Below are positions 1 to 8,000 of a DNA stretch of 64,000 bases, in pieces; position 1 is the stretch's first letter, and every line of letters begins with the position of its first letter. The stretch is taken from NCBI RefSeq assembly GCF_028737255.1, contig NZ_JAQZAN010000009.1:155930-219929 (forward strand), in the 5' to 3' direction. This stretch comes from Actinomycetospora straminea (GTDB lineage: Bacteria; Actinomycetota; Actinomycetes; Mycobacteriales; Pseudonocardiaceae). The notes beneath the pieces were generated by a model, which saw only the letters and a program-made list of their open reading frames with translations, did not search any database and had not been told where the DNA came from. Made by a program: the position numbers and the translations under genes.

Positions 1-130
1 AGGCCCGGTCGTCGGCGTGGACGCTGACCGACCCGTCCGCCTTGACCAGCAGCAGCCGCAGCGCGCTGGGCAGGTGCGCGGTCAGGCGGCCGTCGTAGTC
101 GACGGTGCACCGGGCGATGACGAGACGCAC
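1..130 (-). CDS. nucS: Endonuclease NucS, N-terminal part (runs off the left edge)
   Basis: Reading leftwards from a GTG at 130, the first 43 codons give a protein beginning [16 protein letters not shown] and continuing through [18 protein letters not shown], which I recognise as the N-terminus of actinobacterial NucS, the DNA mismatch-specific endonuclease that replaces MutSL in this phylum. Only the start of the N-terminal DNA-binding domain is present; the catalytic RecB-like domain lies outside the window. It is divergent from the NUDIX gene, with about 33 bases between the two start codons for both promoters. The open frame is below usual length cut-offs and continues beyond base 1. Position beyond murA and the cobalamin adenosyltransferase agrees with the mycobacterial gene order. 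Confidence 0.9.
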   Translation of the reverse strand, partial: MRLVIARCTVDYDGRLTAHLPSALRLLLVKADGSVSVHADDRA

Positions 131-163
131 GGCGCCGAGCGTAGGAGGGCAGGATGCGGCGCC

Positions 164-700
164 GTGGAGCACCCCGTGACCACCAGCAGCCGCGAGGTCT
201 ACGCCAACCCCTGGATGGTCCTGCGCGAGGACACCTTCCGCCGTCCCGACGGGTCCGACGGGCTGTACGGCGTGATCGACAAGCCGGACTACGCGCTGGT
301 CGTGGCCCTCGACGGGGACCGCCTGGCCATGGTCGAGCAGTACCGCTACCCGATCGGGCTGCGGCGCTGGGAGTTCGTCCAGGGCACCGCCCCCGACCGC
401 GCGGCGATGCCCGCCCGGGCGCTCGCCGAGCGCGAGCTCGCCGAGGAGACCGGCCTGACCGCGGCCACCTGGACCTACCTCGGGCTGCTCGACGTCGCGC
501 CCGGCGTCTCCTCGCAGCGCGGGCGCGCCTTCCTCGCCACCGACCTCACCGCCGGCGAGCCCGACCGCGAGGACACCGAGGCGGACATGCGCTTCGCGTG
601 GGTCACGCGCGCGGAGTTCGAGGACCGCGTGCGCAGCGGCGAGATCACCGACGCCCAGACGCTCGCCGCCTACGCCCTGCTGCTCCTCCGCTCGCCGTAA
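164..700 (+). CDS. NUDIX hydrolase (ADP-ribose pyrophosphatase-like)
   Basis: A 178-residue protein hydrolysing a nucleoside diphosphate linked to another moiety. The NUDIX helix is visible as RELAEETGL, preceded by EFVQGTAP; the first glutamate of the canonical Gx5Ex7REUxEExGU signature is not at its usual spacing, as in the subgroup whose members read W-E-x-x-Q-G-T before the helix. The metal-binding REL-x-EE-x-G core is intact. The frame is open further upstream (to 17), but that part overlaps nucS on the other strand. GTG at 164 is preferred, with a purine-rich AGGAGG about 15 bases upstream (143-148); GTG at 176 is an alternative. The substrate cannot be named from sequence. Confidence 0.85.
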   Translation: MEHPVTTSSREVYANPWMVLREDTFRRPDGSDGLYGVIDKPDYALVVALDGDRLAMVEQYRYPIGLRRWEFVQGTAPDRAAMPARALAERELAEETGLTAATWTYLGLLDVAPGVSSQRGRAFLATDLTAGEPDREDTEADMRFAWVTRAEFEDRVRSGEITDAQTLAAYALLLLRSP

Positions 701-749
701 GTCGCCGTCCCCGGGGCGTGGATCGCCGACGGGCGGGCACAGTGGGGGC

Positions 750-1754
750 ATGGCGTTGGTTCGGCTCGGTCCGCTCTCGGTGCCCACGCCCGGCGAGGTG
801 GTCGGCTGGGTCGGGGAGGTCGTCGACGTCGGCGCCCGCCTGCCCGGGCGGGTGGACGCGCTGCTCGACGAGGTGACGCGGCTGGTCGGCGTGCTCGGGC
901 AGCTCGCCGACCGCGTCGACGGCCTGGTCGACCGCGCGGACGTCATCGTCGGGCGCGTCGACGGGGTCATGGAGCGCGTGGACGGCGTGCTCGGCGAGAC
1001 CCGGCGGATCACCGAGGGCGCGAACGAGGTCGTCGGGTCGGCGCGCAGCATCACCAGCGGCGCCGAGGAGGTCGTGGGCTCCGCGCGCTCGATCACCGCG
1101 GGCGCCGAGGAGGTCGTCGGGTCCGCCCGCAAGATCACGACGGGCGCCGACGAGGTGGTCAGCTCGGCGCGCGGCATCACGAGCGGGGCCAGCGAGGTCG
1201 TCGAGTCCGCCCGGCGCATCACCAGCGGCGCGGACGAGGTGGTCGGCTCGGCGCGGTCGATCACCGCCGGCGCCGACGAGGTCGTCACCTCGGCGCGCTC
1301 GATCACGAGCGGGGCCAGCGAGGTCGTCGACTCCGCCCGCAGCATCACCAGCGGCGCCGAGGGCGTCGTCGGCGACGCCCGGGAGATCACCTCGGGCGCC
1401 CGCGACATCGTCGAGGGCGCGGGCGCCACCAGCCGCTCGGCGCAGGAGCTGCTCGACCTCTACCGCCCCATGCTCGAGCAGGGCGCGCCGCTCGCGGGGA
1501 AGTTCATCGACGAGCTCAGCCCGGAGGAGGTCGACGCGGCGATCAAGCTCGTGGACCAGATGCCGCAGTTCACCGAGCACATGGTCGCCGACATCATGCC
1601 GATCCTCGCGACCCTCGACCGCGTCGGACCGGACCTGCACGAGCTCCTCGACGTCACCAAGGACCTGCGCCAGGCCATCGACGGCATCCCGGGCTTCTCG
1701 TTCCTCAAGCGCCGCGGATCGCGCGGGGACGACGAGGAGGTGCTCGAGGGCTGA
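750..1754 (+). CDS. Coiled-coil protein with ten 14-residue repeats, unknown function
   Basis: A 334-residue protein with no signal peptide or membrane segment. Residues 1-89 are rich in [20 protein letters not shown] amphipathic helix. Residues 90-229 consist of ten back-to-back 14-residue units of consensus GA(E/D)[10 protein letters not shown](S/A). The period equals two heptads and fits a continuous amphipathic helix or coiled coil, with hydrophobic V-V, A and I at fixed places. The C-terminal 100 residues (from [16 protein letters not shown]) are non-repetitive, helical, and end in a basic then acidic tail. The C-terminal part resembles actinobacterial proteins often mis-named as RuBisCO large subunit. 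A structural, membrane-surface or polar scaffold role is possible but is inference. ATG at 750 follows GGGGGC with no strong ribosome site. Confidence 0.8.
   Translation: MALVRLGPLSVPTPGEVVGWVGEVVDVGARLPGRVDALLDEVTRLVGVLGQLADRVDGLVDRADVIVGRVDGVMERVDGVLGETRRITEGANEVVGSARSITSGAEEVVGSARSITAGAEEVVGSARKITTGADEVVSSARGITSGASEVVESARRITSGADEVVGSARSITAGADEVVTSARSITSGASEVVDSARSITSGAEGVVGDAREITSGARDIVEGAGATSRSAQELLDLYRPMLEQGAPLAGKFIDELSPEEVDAAIKLVDQMPQFTEHMVADIMPILATLDRVGPDLHELLDVTKDLRQAIDGIPGFSFLKRRGSRGDDEEVLEG
1017..1436 (+). repeat. Ten tandem 42-bp coding repeats
   Basis: Ten consecutive 42-base units encode the 14-residue repeat of the preceding gene. Units 1-9 are strongly conserved in protein, and unit 10 ([14 protein letters not shown]) is degenerate. 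DNA identity between units is lower than protein identity, which indicates an old array under coding constraint rather than a recent expansion. Confidence 0.85.
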
Positions 1755-1774
1755 CCCGCCTCGAGCAGCCGGCG

Positions 1775-2461
1775 TCAGCTACCCGCGGCCCGGCGCACGA
1801 TGGCGGCGACCTCGGCCGGCTGCGACACCGCCGCCGAGTGTCCGGCGTCGACGTGCACGACGGTGCCGGCGCGCCCGGCCATGGCCTCCTGGGCGAACGG
1901 CGGGATGGCCGCGTCCCGGTCGCACACGACGTAGGTGGTCGGCACGTCGTGCCAGGCGGCGCGGGTCAGCGGCTGCTCGGTGGCGGCCCGGCTCAGGAGC
2001 CCCAGGCGCCCGGCCGCCGCCGTCGCGGTCGCCTCGTCGAGGTCGTTGTAGAAGACCTCCTCCGGCGTCCGCGCGACGATGTGGGTCTCGTGGACCTCCC
2101 ACCACGGCGGCGGGGTCCCGCCCACCGCGCCGAGCAGCGACTCGCCGGCGTCGAGCAAGAACGAGCACAGGTAGACGATGTGGACCACCGTGGACCCGGC
2201 GGCTTCGCTCACCGGCTGGCCGCCGTAGGAGTGCGCGACCACGACCACCGGCCCGTCGATCGCCTCCAGCGCGGCCCGCACCGTCTCGGCGTCCGCGTGC
2301 AGGTCGCCCAGCGCCTCGGGGTCGTTGCGGCAGCTGGACGGGTCGACGGTGCGCACGTCGAACCCGTCGAGCTCGGCCCGCAGCGGGTCCCAGAACCAGG
2401 AGCCGTGCCAGGCGCCGTGGACGAGGAGCAGGGTGGGCTGACGGTCCGTGGTCTGGGGCAT
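1775..2461 (-). CDS. Alpha/beta-fold hydrolase (esterase-like)
   Basis: A 228-residue single-domain hydrolase. The N-terminal LLLVHGAWHGSWFW forms the oxyanion-hole segment (HGAWHG), the nucleophile elbow is AHSYGG with Ser78, the acid is in VCDRDAAIPP (Asp181 or Asp183), and the catalytic histidine is His208 in DAGHSA. Length and motifs match the COG0596-type esterases related to pyrethroid hydrolase and EstC. The frame stays open far upstream, but ATG at 2461 places the first beta strand correctly. It shares orientation with the thioesterase gene upstream, with a 116-base gap in which I see no gene. Substrate unknown. Confidence 0.85.
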   Translation of the reverse strand: MPQTTDRQPTLLLVHGAWHGSWFWDPLRAELDGFDVRTVDPSSCRNDPEALGDLHADAETVRAALEAIDGPVVVVAHSYGGQPVSEAAGSTVVHIVYLCSFLLDAGESLLGAVGGTPPPWWEVHETHIVARTPEEVFYNDLDEATATAAAGRLGLLSRAATEQPLTRAAWHDVPTTYVVCDRDAAIPPFAQEAMAGRAGTVVHVDAGHSAAVSQPAEVAAIVRRAAGS

Positions 2462-2577
2462 CGGTGCCTCCGGGTCGCCGACGGCGCCCGGACCGGGGTC
2501 GCCGGGTGCTCGCGGCGCTGAGCGTGGCGTCTCCGGCGTCGCCCCGGGTCGTCGGCTTCCGTCCACCGGGAGCGCGC

Positions 2578-3021
2578 TCAGCCCGGGATGACCGCCTGCG
2601 TCTGGGTCGTCCGCGCCACGAGGCGGCCGCGGTCGTCGGTGAGGTCGGTCTGCACGACGACCTGGGTACGCCCGGCGTGCACCGGCCGGGCGGTCGCCCG
2701 GACCGCCGACCCCGCCACGGCGCGGAAGAGGTGGGTGCCCGACTCCGTGGTGGCGGTCCGCGCGCCCGGCGGGAGGCCGAGGAAGGCACAGACGGCGCCG
2801 GCGGTGTCCGCGAGCGCCATCAGCGCACCGCCGTGCAGCAGCCCGCCCGCGGTGGTGTGCGCGTCGGACCAGGGCAGCACGGCGACGGTCTCGTCGGGAC
2901 CGGCGGTCTCCAGGCGGATGCCGAGGCCCGCGGCGAAGGGCATGGCGGCGACGATCTCGTCGGGGGTCACGCCACGAGCCTCGGCCGTGGAGGTCTGATC
3001 GTCCATGACCCACGAGGTCAT
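2578..3021 (-). CDS. PaaI-family hotdog thioesterase
   Basis: A 147-residue hotdog-fold protein that probably hydrolyses acyl- or aryl-CoA thioesters. The central helix motif is LLHGGALMALADTAG (HGG followed by Asp), typical for PaaI/YdiI-type thioesterases, and the last strand reads GRLVARTTQTQAVIPG. Starts at 3021 or at a second Met (3006) are both possible; neither has a clear ribosome site. It is divergent from the SnoaL-like gene with about 60 bases between starts. An acyl-CoA role would fit the nearby ethylmalonyl-CoA mutase, but this is inference. Confidence 0.85.
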   Translation of the reverse strand: MTSWVMDDQTSTAEARGVTPDEIVAAMPFAAGLGIRLETAGPDETVAVLPWSDAHTTAGGLLHGGALMALADTAGAVCAFLGLPPGARTATTESGTHLFRAVAGSAVRATARPVHAGRTQVVVQTDLTDDRGRLVARTTQTQAVIPG

Positions 3022-3080
3022 CGACCCGCCTACCGCGGGGCGCCCAGGCTTCCTCCCGTCACCGACCCGAGGAGGACCTC

Positions 3081-3449
3081 ATGACCGCCACCGACACCAC
3101 CACGCTCGTCGACCGCTACCTCGCCGCCTGGAACGCGACCGACCCGGCTGCGCGCCGCGAGGCGATCGCCGCGGTCTTCACCCCCGACGCGCGCTACGTC
3201 GACCCGCTCGCCGACGTCCGCGGTCACGACGGCGTCGACGCGCTGATCGCCGGCGCGCAGGAGCAGTTCGCGGGCCTGGTGTTCTCGCCCGGCGACGTGC
3301 TCGACGCGCACCACGACGTCGTGCGCTTCACCTGGCACCTCGGCCCGGCCGGTGCCGAGCCCGTCGTGATCGGGTTCGACGTCGCGGAGGTCGCGGACGA
3401 CGGGCGGCTGGCCCGCGTCCACGGCTTCCTCGACAAGGTCCCCGGGTGA
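3081..3449 (+). CDS. SnoaL-like / NTF2-fold protein
   Basis: A 122-residue protein with the cone-like alpha+beta NTF2 fold pattern: an N-terminal helix with YLAAWNATDPAARR, FTPDARYVDP on the first strand, and paired strands VVRFTWHLGP and PVVIGFDVAEVADDGRL. Proteins of this type act as small isomerases, hydratases or polyketide cyclases, or simply bind ligands. A good GAGGAGG ribosome site sits about eight bases before ATG 3081. Its 3' end abuts the convergent mutase gene with one base between stops. No substrate can be inferred. Confidence 0.8.
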   Translation: MTATDTTTLVDRYLAAWNATDPAARREAIAAVFTPDARYVDPLADVRGHDGVDALIAGAQEQFAGLVFSPGDVLDAHHDVVRFTWHLGPAGAEPVVIGFDVAEVADDGRLARVHGFLDKVPG

Positions 3450-3450
3450 G

Positions 3451-5508
3451 TCAGGCCCCCGCCACGGGTGCCGGCGACGGGCTGTCGAGGCCGTTGGCCT
3501 CACGGACCACGTCGACGAACTCACCCATGATCCCGGTCAGCGAGTAGGTCTTCGGCGTCACGACGCGGTGCACGCCGAGGCGCTGGAGCTGCTCGGCGTC
3601 GTTCGGCGGGATGATCCCGCCGACGACGACCGGGATGTCGTCGGCACCCGCGCGGGCCAGGCCGTCGAGCACCGCGGGCACGACCTCGAGGTGCGAGCCC
3701 GACAGCACCGACAGGCCCACGACGTGCACGCCCTCCTGCACCGCCGCCGCGACGATCTCGGCGGGCGTGAGGCGGATGCCCTGGTAGATGACCTCGAACC
3801 CGGCGTCGCGCGCCCGCACCGCGATCTGCTCGGCGCCGTTCGAGTGCCCGTCGAGGCCCGGCTTGCCGACGAGCATGCGCAGCGACGACGTGCCCATCTC
3901 CTCGGCGGTCTGCCGCACGCGGGCCCGCACCGCCGCGAGCTCCTCGGGTGCCTCGCCCGAGCCCGAGGACGCCGCGGACACCCCGGTCGGCGCGCGGTAG
4001 GAGCCGAAGACGTCGCGCAGCGCCGCCGCCCACTCCCCCGTCGTCACGCCGGCCTTGGCGCACGCGAGCGTGGCGTCCATGAGGTTCTCGTCGGTCGAGG
4101 CGGCCTCGCGCAGGCGGGCAAGCGCGGCGTCGGCGGCCTCCTGGTCGCGGTCCGCGCGCCACTCCGCCACCGCGCGGGCTGCCTCCTCCTCCACCGACTT
4201 CTCGACGGTGAAGATCGCCTCGGCGCCCTCGGCCTGCAGGGGGCTGGGCTCGGTCGAGGTGAACTTGTTGACCCCGACGACCACGTCCTCGCCGGACTCG
4301 AGCCGCATCCGGCGCTGCGCGAGCGACGACACGAGCTGCGACTTCATGTAGCCCGAGTCGACGGCCGGCACCGCGCCGCCCATCTCGGCGACCTTGGCCA
4401 TCTCCGCCCGGGCGCCCTCGACGATCGCCGCGGTCTTGGCCTCCATCACGTGGGACCCGGCGAAGATGTCGTCGTGGTCGAGCAGGTCGGTCTCGTAGGC
4501 CAGCACCTGCTGCATCCGCAGCGCCCACTGCTGGTCCCACGGCCGCGGCAGGCCCAGCGCCTCGTTCCACGCCGGCAGCTGCACCGCGCGCGCCCGGGCG
4601 TCGCGCGACAGCGTCACCGCGAGCATCTCGAGCACGATGCGCTGCACGTTGTTCTCGGGCTGGGCCTCGGTGAGCCCGAGCGAGTTGACCTGCACGCCGT
4701 AGCGGAACCGGCGCATCTTCGCGTCCTCGACGCCGTAGCGCTCCCGGCACAGCTCGTCCCAGAGCTGCGAGAACGCGCGCAGCTTCGCGATCTCCTCGAT
4801 GAAGTGCAGGCCCGCGTTGACGAAGAACGAGATGCGCCCGACGACCTGCCCGAAGTCCTCCGGCGGCACCTGGCCCGAGTCGCGCACCGCGTCGAGCACG
4901 GCGATCGCCGTCGACAGCGTGTACGCGACCTCCTGCGTCGGCGTCGCCCCGGCCTCCTGCAGGTGGTAGCTGCAGATGTTGATCGGGTTCCACTTGGGGA
5001 CGTTCGTGTAGGTCCAGGCGATCATGTCGGTGATCAGCCGGACGCTCGGCGCGGGCGGGAACGCGTAGGTCCCGCGCGAGAGGTACTCCTTGACGATGTC
5101 GTTCTGCGTCGTGCCCGCGAGCGACGCGCGGTCGGCGCCGTGCTCATCGGCGACGGTGACGTAGAGCGCGAGCATCCACATCGCCGTCGCGTTGATCGTC
5201 ATCGAGGTGTTGGCCTCGTTGAGGGGGATCCCGTCGAACAGCGCCCGCATGTCCCCGACGTGCGACACCGGCACGCCGACCTTGCCGACCTCGCCCTTCG
5301 CGAGCTCGTGGTCGGGGTCGTAGCCGGTCTGCGTGGGCAGGTCGAAGGCCACCGAGAGGCCGGTCTGGCCCTTCTCCAGGTTGCGCCGGTAGAGCTCGTT
5401 CGACGCGCGCGCCGACGAGTGGCCGGCGTAGGTCCGCATGACCCAGGGCCGGTCGCGGGCGTCGTCGCTGGGGTAGGGCACGTCGGTACCTCCGCTGCGC
5501 TTCGTCAC
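3451..5508 (-). CDS. ecm: Ethylmalonyl-CoA mutase (B12-dependent, MeaA-type)
   Basis: A 685-residue adenosylcobalamin-dependent acyl-CoA mutase converting ethylmalonyl-CoA to methylsuccinyl-CoA in the ethylmalonyl-CoA pathway. Residues about 15-510 form the TIM-barrel substrate domain (TYAGHSSARASNELYRR, GLSVAFDLPTQTGYD), and residues about 540-670 the B12-binding domain with Asp553-Gly-His555-x-x-Gly (DGHSNG), whose histidine ligates cobalt. Both domains lie on one chain with no separate small subunit. The N-terminal sequence matches the MeaA/Ecm group rather than MutB, although methylmalonyl-CoA mutase activity cannot be excluded by eye. No crotonyl-CoA carboxylase gene lies in the window. 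The adenosyltransferase at 14743 could supply its cofactor. It is divergent from the small membrane protein gene at 5633. Confidence 0.9.
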   Translation of the reverse strand: MTKRSGGTDVPYPSDDARDRPWVMRTYAGHSSARASNELYRRNLEKGQTGLSVAFDLPTQTGYDPDHELAKGEVGKVGVPVSHVGDMRALFDGIPLNEANTSMTINATAMWMLALYVTVADEHGADRASLAGTTQNDIVKEYLSRGTYAFPPAPSVRLITDMIAWTYTNVPKWNPINICSYHLQEAGATPTQEVAYTLSTAIAVLDAVRDSGQVPPEDFGQVVGRISFFVNAGLHFIEEIAKLRAFSQLWDELCRERYGVEDAKMRRFRYGVQVNSLGLTEAQPENNVQRIVLEMLAVTLSRDARARAVQLPAWNEALGLPRPWDQQWALRMQQVLAYETDLLDHDDIFAGSHVMEAKTAAIVEGARAEMAKVAEMGGAVPAVDSGYMKSQLVSSLAQRRMRLESGEDVVVGVNKFTSTEPSPLQAEGAEAIFTVEKSVEEEAARAVAEWRADRDQEAADAALARLREAASTDENLMDATLACAKAGVTTGEWAAALRDVFGSYRAPTGVSAASSGSGEAPEELAAVRARVRQTAEEMGTSSLRMLVGKPGLDGHSNGAEQIAVRARDAGFEVIYQGIRLTPAEIVAAAVQEGVHVVGLSVLSGSHLEVVPAVLDGLARAGADDIPVVVGGIIPPNDAEQLQRLGVHRVVTPKTYSLTGIMGEFVDVVREANGLDSPSPAPVAGA

Positions 5509-5632
5509 CTGGCGATGACCCGCTGATGTTACCGACGGGTCCGGGCGACGGAATCGCGTGCGGGATGCCGTGGCCCACAGGATCGGTCAGGAAGGACGGG
5601 CGCGAACGGTCCGGAAGGAGGACGATGGGCGC

Positions 5633-5929
5633 ATGGTCGGCTCCATCGGCGAGATCCTCACCGCCATCGCGATGGTGATCCTCCTCGTGGGCCTGCTGCG
5701 CTACACCTTCGGCCGCGGGCCCCAGGGCGCGCTGCCCGACGAGCACGGCGACCTCGGCCTGCTCGAGACCGTCGCGGTGGTGCCCACGCGCGAGGCCGCC
5801 GACGTGCTCGTCGCGAAGCTCGCGCGGGAGAAGGTGCGGGTCACGGTCAGCCACGGCGAGGAGGGCTGGCGCCTGCTCGCCTTCCCGTCCGACGCCGACG
5901 ACGCCCGCGTGGTGCTGCGCCAGTCCTGA
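5633..5929 (+). CDS. Small membrane-anchored protein with DUF2007-like domain
   Basis: A 98-residue protein with one N-terminal membrane segment (ILTAIAMVILLVGLL, residues about 7-22), a short linker and a soluble domain of about 60 residues (LLETVAVVPTREAADVL, LAREKVRVTVSHGEEGW). The soluble part resembles the small DUF2007 (putative signal-transducing) fold of paired strands and helices; that match is by impression only. ATG at 5633 is chosen because GGAAGGAGG lies about ten bases upstream. No operon partner is evident. Confidence 0.7.
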   Translation: MVGSIGEILTAIAMVILLVGLLRYTFGRGPQGALPDEHGDLGLLETVAVVPTREAADVLVAKLAREKVRVTVSHGEEGWRLLAFPSDADDARVVLRQS

Positions 5930-6124
5930 GAGACGGGCCACCGGGGTGGCGCCGCCCGCGGCCACGGCCGAGCCGTGCGGGCCGTCCTCGGTCCGCCCAC
6001 CCCGCCGTCGATGCTGCGCGCGTCCGACCACGCGGGCCGGGCATGTCGATCTGCGCCGTCCGGGAACCCGGCGGGCCCGCCACACGGAACACGGGGACCA
6101 GGACACCTTCGAGGAGGTCGGACC

Positions 6125-6280
6125 ATGACCCAGCCCGGGGAGAACGCCCCCCGCCCCACCGCCGACGAGCCCGAGGAGGGCGCCCGCCGCGACGTCAACC
6201 CGGACCTGCACGGCCAGGCGCGCGAGGCCGAGGAGAAGATGCGCTCGGACGACCCGGACGCCACGCCGGGCGGTGGCTGA
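6125..6280 (+). CDS. Small acidic hypothetical protein
   Basis: A 51-residue, highly charged protein (MTQPGENAPRPTADEP at the start, HGQAREAEEKMRSDD in the middle) lacking hydrophobic segments and probably disordered. A strong GAGGAGG ribosome site lies nine bases before ATG 6125, which is the main reason to call it. No family recognised. Confidence 0.6.
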   Translation: MTQPGENAPRPTADEPEEGARRDVNPDLHGQAREAEEKMRSDDPDATPGGG

Positions 6281-6478
6281 CCCACGACGACGCGCACCGG
6301 CCCTGGGCCGTGTGCCCGGGGCGGTGTGCGCCGGGCGCCGTGCGTCGCGGGCCCGGTACACGCGGGCGCCGGGCCGGCGCGAGCTGGGCCGGCACGCGTG
6401 AGCCCGCAGGACCGACGGGTAGCACCAGGACGGTTGACGCCCCAGCCGCCCGCACCCACGGCTCCCGGGAGGCTCCCC

Positions 6479-7948
6479 GTGTCGTCCCCCTCCGGCACCG
6501 CACCGCGCGACCGGTCCACCGAGTCCACCGCGTCCACCGCGTCCACCGCGTCCGCCGCGTCCGCCCCGTCCGCCCCGTCCGCCGAGTCCCCCGCGTCCGG
6601 GCCCACCGGCCCCGTCCCGCGCCTCGGCCTCGCCGACACGGCCCGCCTCGCGGCCCGGGTCCTGGCCCCGACGGTCGCGCAGGGCGCCATCGCGCGCCGC
6701 CCGCGTGTCGTCGGGCTCGCCGAGCGGCTCGACCTCGACGCCCGGGCCGTGGCGACCGTCCAGGACCTGCACCGCCGCTACGGCGACGGGCCGGTGCGCC
6801 TCCCGCTGCCGGTGCGGCGGTTCGCGTTCGTGCTCTCGCCGCGCGACGTGCACCGCGTGCTCGGGGAGTCGCCCGAGCCGTTCGCCCTCGCCAACCGGGA
6901 GAAGCAGGGCGCGCTGGGCCAGTTCCAGCCGCACGGCGTGCTCGTCTCGCACGGGCGGGAGCGGGCGCAGCGGCGGGCGGTGAACGAGTCCGTGCTCGAC
7001 ACGCCGAACCCGGTGCACCGGCTCGCCGGCGACGTCGTGGCGCGGGTGCGTGAGGAGGCCCGGGGCGTCGCGGAGGAGGCCGCGCGGTCCGGGCACCTGG
7101 ACTGGGCGACGTACTCGACCGGCTGGCGCCGCGCGTTCCGCCGCGTGGTGTTGGGCGACGCCGCCCGCGACGACGAGGACCTGCAGGGCGACCTGGACGC
7201 GCTGCGCTACCGCGCGAACTGGTCGTACCTCCTGCCGCGCTCGCGCACCCGCCGCGACCGCGTGCGCCGCCGGCTCGAGCAGTACCTCGAGCGCGCCGAG
7301 CCCGGGAGCCTCGCCGGCCTGCTCGCGCAGACCGTGGGCGGGGACTCCCTCGTGGACCCGGTCGACCAGATACCGCAGTGGCTGTTCGCCTTCGACCCGG
7401 CCGGCATGGCGGGCATCCGGGCGCTGGCCCTGCTCGCCGCCGACGCCGACGAGCTCGCCCGGGTCCGCGGGGAGATGCCGGCCGACCTGGACACGCCGCA
7501 GGAGCTGCGTCGCCTGCGCGCCGCGGTGCTCGAGTCGGTGCGGCTGTGGCCGACCACCCCGATGATCCTGCGGGAGACCACCCGCGACGTCGCCTGGCCC
7601 ACCGGGCGCCTGGCCGCGGACACCGCCGTGCTGGTCTACGCACCGTTCTTCCACCGCGACGACGAGGCCCTGGCGGTCGCCCACCGCTTCACCCCGGAGC
7701 TGTGGACCGGCGAGGGACACGACGGCACCGCCGGGGACGCCGCGACCGACTGGCCGCTCGTCCCGTTCAGCGAGGGCCCGGGCGTCTGCCCCGGCCAGAA
7801 CCTCGTGCTGCTGACCACCAGCACCTTCCTGGCCACGCTGCTCGAGCACCACGACCACGCCCTCGAGCACCCGGCGTCCCTCGACCCCGACCGCGTCCCG
7901 GGCGTCGTCAGCCCCTTCCGCGTGCGCTTCCGGACGTCGCCGCGCTGA
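6479..7948 (+). CDS. Cytochrome P450
   Basis: A 489-residue soluble P450. The K-helix ExxR is in ESVRLWP and the haem-thiolate loop is PFSEGPGVCPGQN (FxxGxxxCxG, Cys ligand), so the haem fold is intact. The expected I-helix oxygen-activation motif (AGxDT) is not seen: the segment reads FAFDPAGMAGIRALAL, without the acid-alcohol pair, so O2 activation may be atypical or the enzyme may use peroxide. The first ~40 residues are a Ser/Thr/Ala low-complexity tract. GTG at 6479 follows GGGAGG at 6467-6472; the frame is open further upstream. No ferredoxin or reductase gene is adjacent. The 3' end faces murA across a perfect 40-bp palindrome. Confidence 0.88.
   Translation: MSSPSGTAPRDRSTESTASTASTASAASAPSAPSAESPASGPTGPVPRLGLADTARLAARVLAPTVAQGAIARRPRVVGLAERLDLDARAVATVQDLHRRYGDGPVRLPLPVRRFAFVLSPRDVHRVLGESPEPFALANREKQGALGQFQPHGVLVSHGRERAQRRAVNESVLDTPNPVHRLAGDVVARVREEARGVAEEAARSGHLDWATYSTGWRRAFRRVVLGDAARDDEDLQGDLDALRYRANWSYLLPRSRTRRDRVRRRLEQYLERAEPGSLAGLLAQTVGGDSLVDPVDQIPQWLFAFDPAGMAGIRALALLAADADELARVRGEMPADLDTPQELRRLRAAVLESVRLWPTTPMILRETTRDVAWPTGRLAADTAVLVYAPFFHRDDEALAVAHRFTPELWTGEGHDGTAGDAATDWPLVPFSEGPGVCPGQNLVLLTTSTFLATLLEHHDHALEHPASLDPDRVPGVVSPFRVRFRTSPR
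6515..6598 (+). repeat. Nine-base microrepeat in the P450 N-terminus
   Basis: About nine imperfect copies of a 9-base unit (tccaccgcg, drifting to tccgccccg) encode Ser-Thr-Ala / Ser-Ala-Pro triplets near the start of the P450. The first copies are almost identical, so slippage could change the tract length between strains. Confidence 0.75.
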
Positions 7949-7955
7949 CCTCGAT

Positions 7956-7995
7956 GTGCGTGATCTTCTGAGCTATAGCTCAGAAGATCACGCAC
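7956..7995. terminator. Perfect 40-bp palindrome between convergent genes
   Basis: The 20-base arm gtgcgtgatcttctgagcta is followed directly by its exact reverse complement with no loop. It lies between the stop of the P450 (7948) and the stop of murA (8001). Position and symmetry suit a bidirectional terminator. There is no T-tract on either side, as is common in actinobacteria. Its AT-rich centre contrasts with the surroundings. Confidence 0.75.
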
Positions 7996-8000
7996 GTACC

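Noticed and set aside
645..1640. Long minus-strand frame opposite the repeat protein
   Set aside because: It mirrors the 42-bp repeats in another frame, is Asp/Gly/Arg low-complexity, and lacks a ribosome site and family features.
3568..5526. 652-codon plus-strand frame
   Set aside because: Fully antisense to the well-supported ethylmalonyl-CoA mutase; composition is the Arg/His/Leu-rich pattern of GC-rich shadow frames.
5144..7870. 908-codon minus-strand frame
   Set aside because: Spans three unrelated genes on the other strand and intergenic sequence; an artefact of very high GC.
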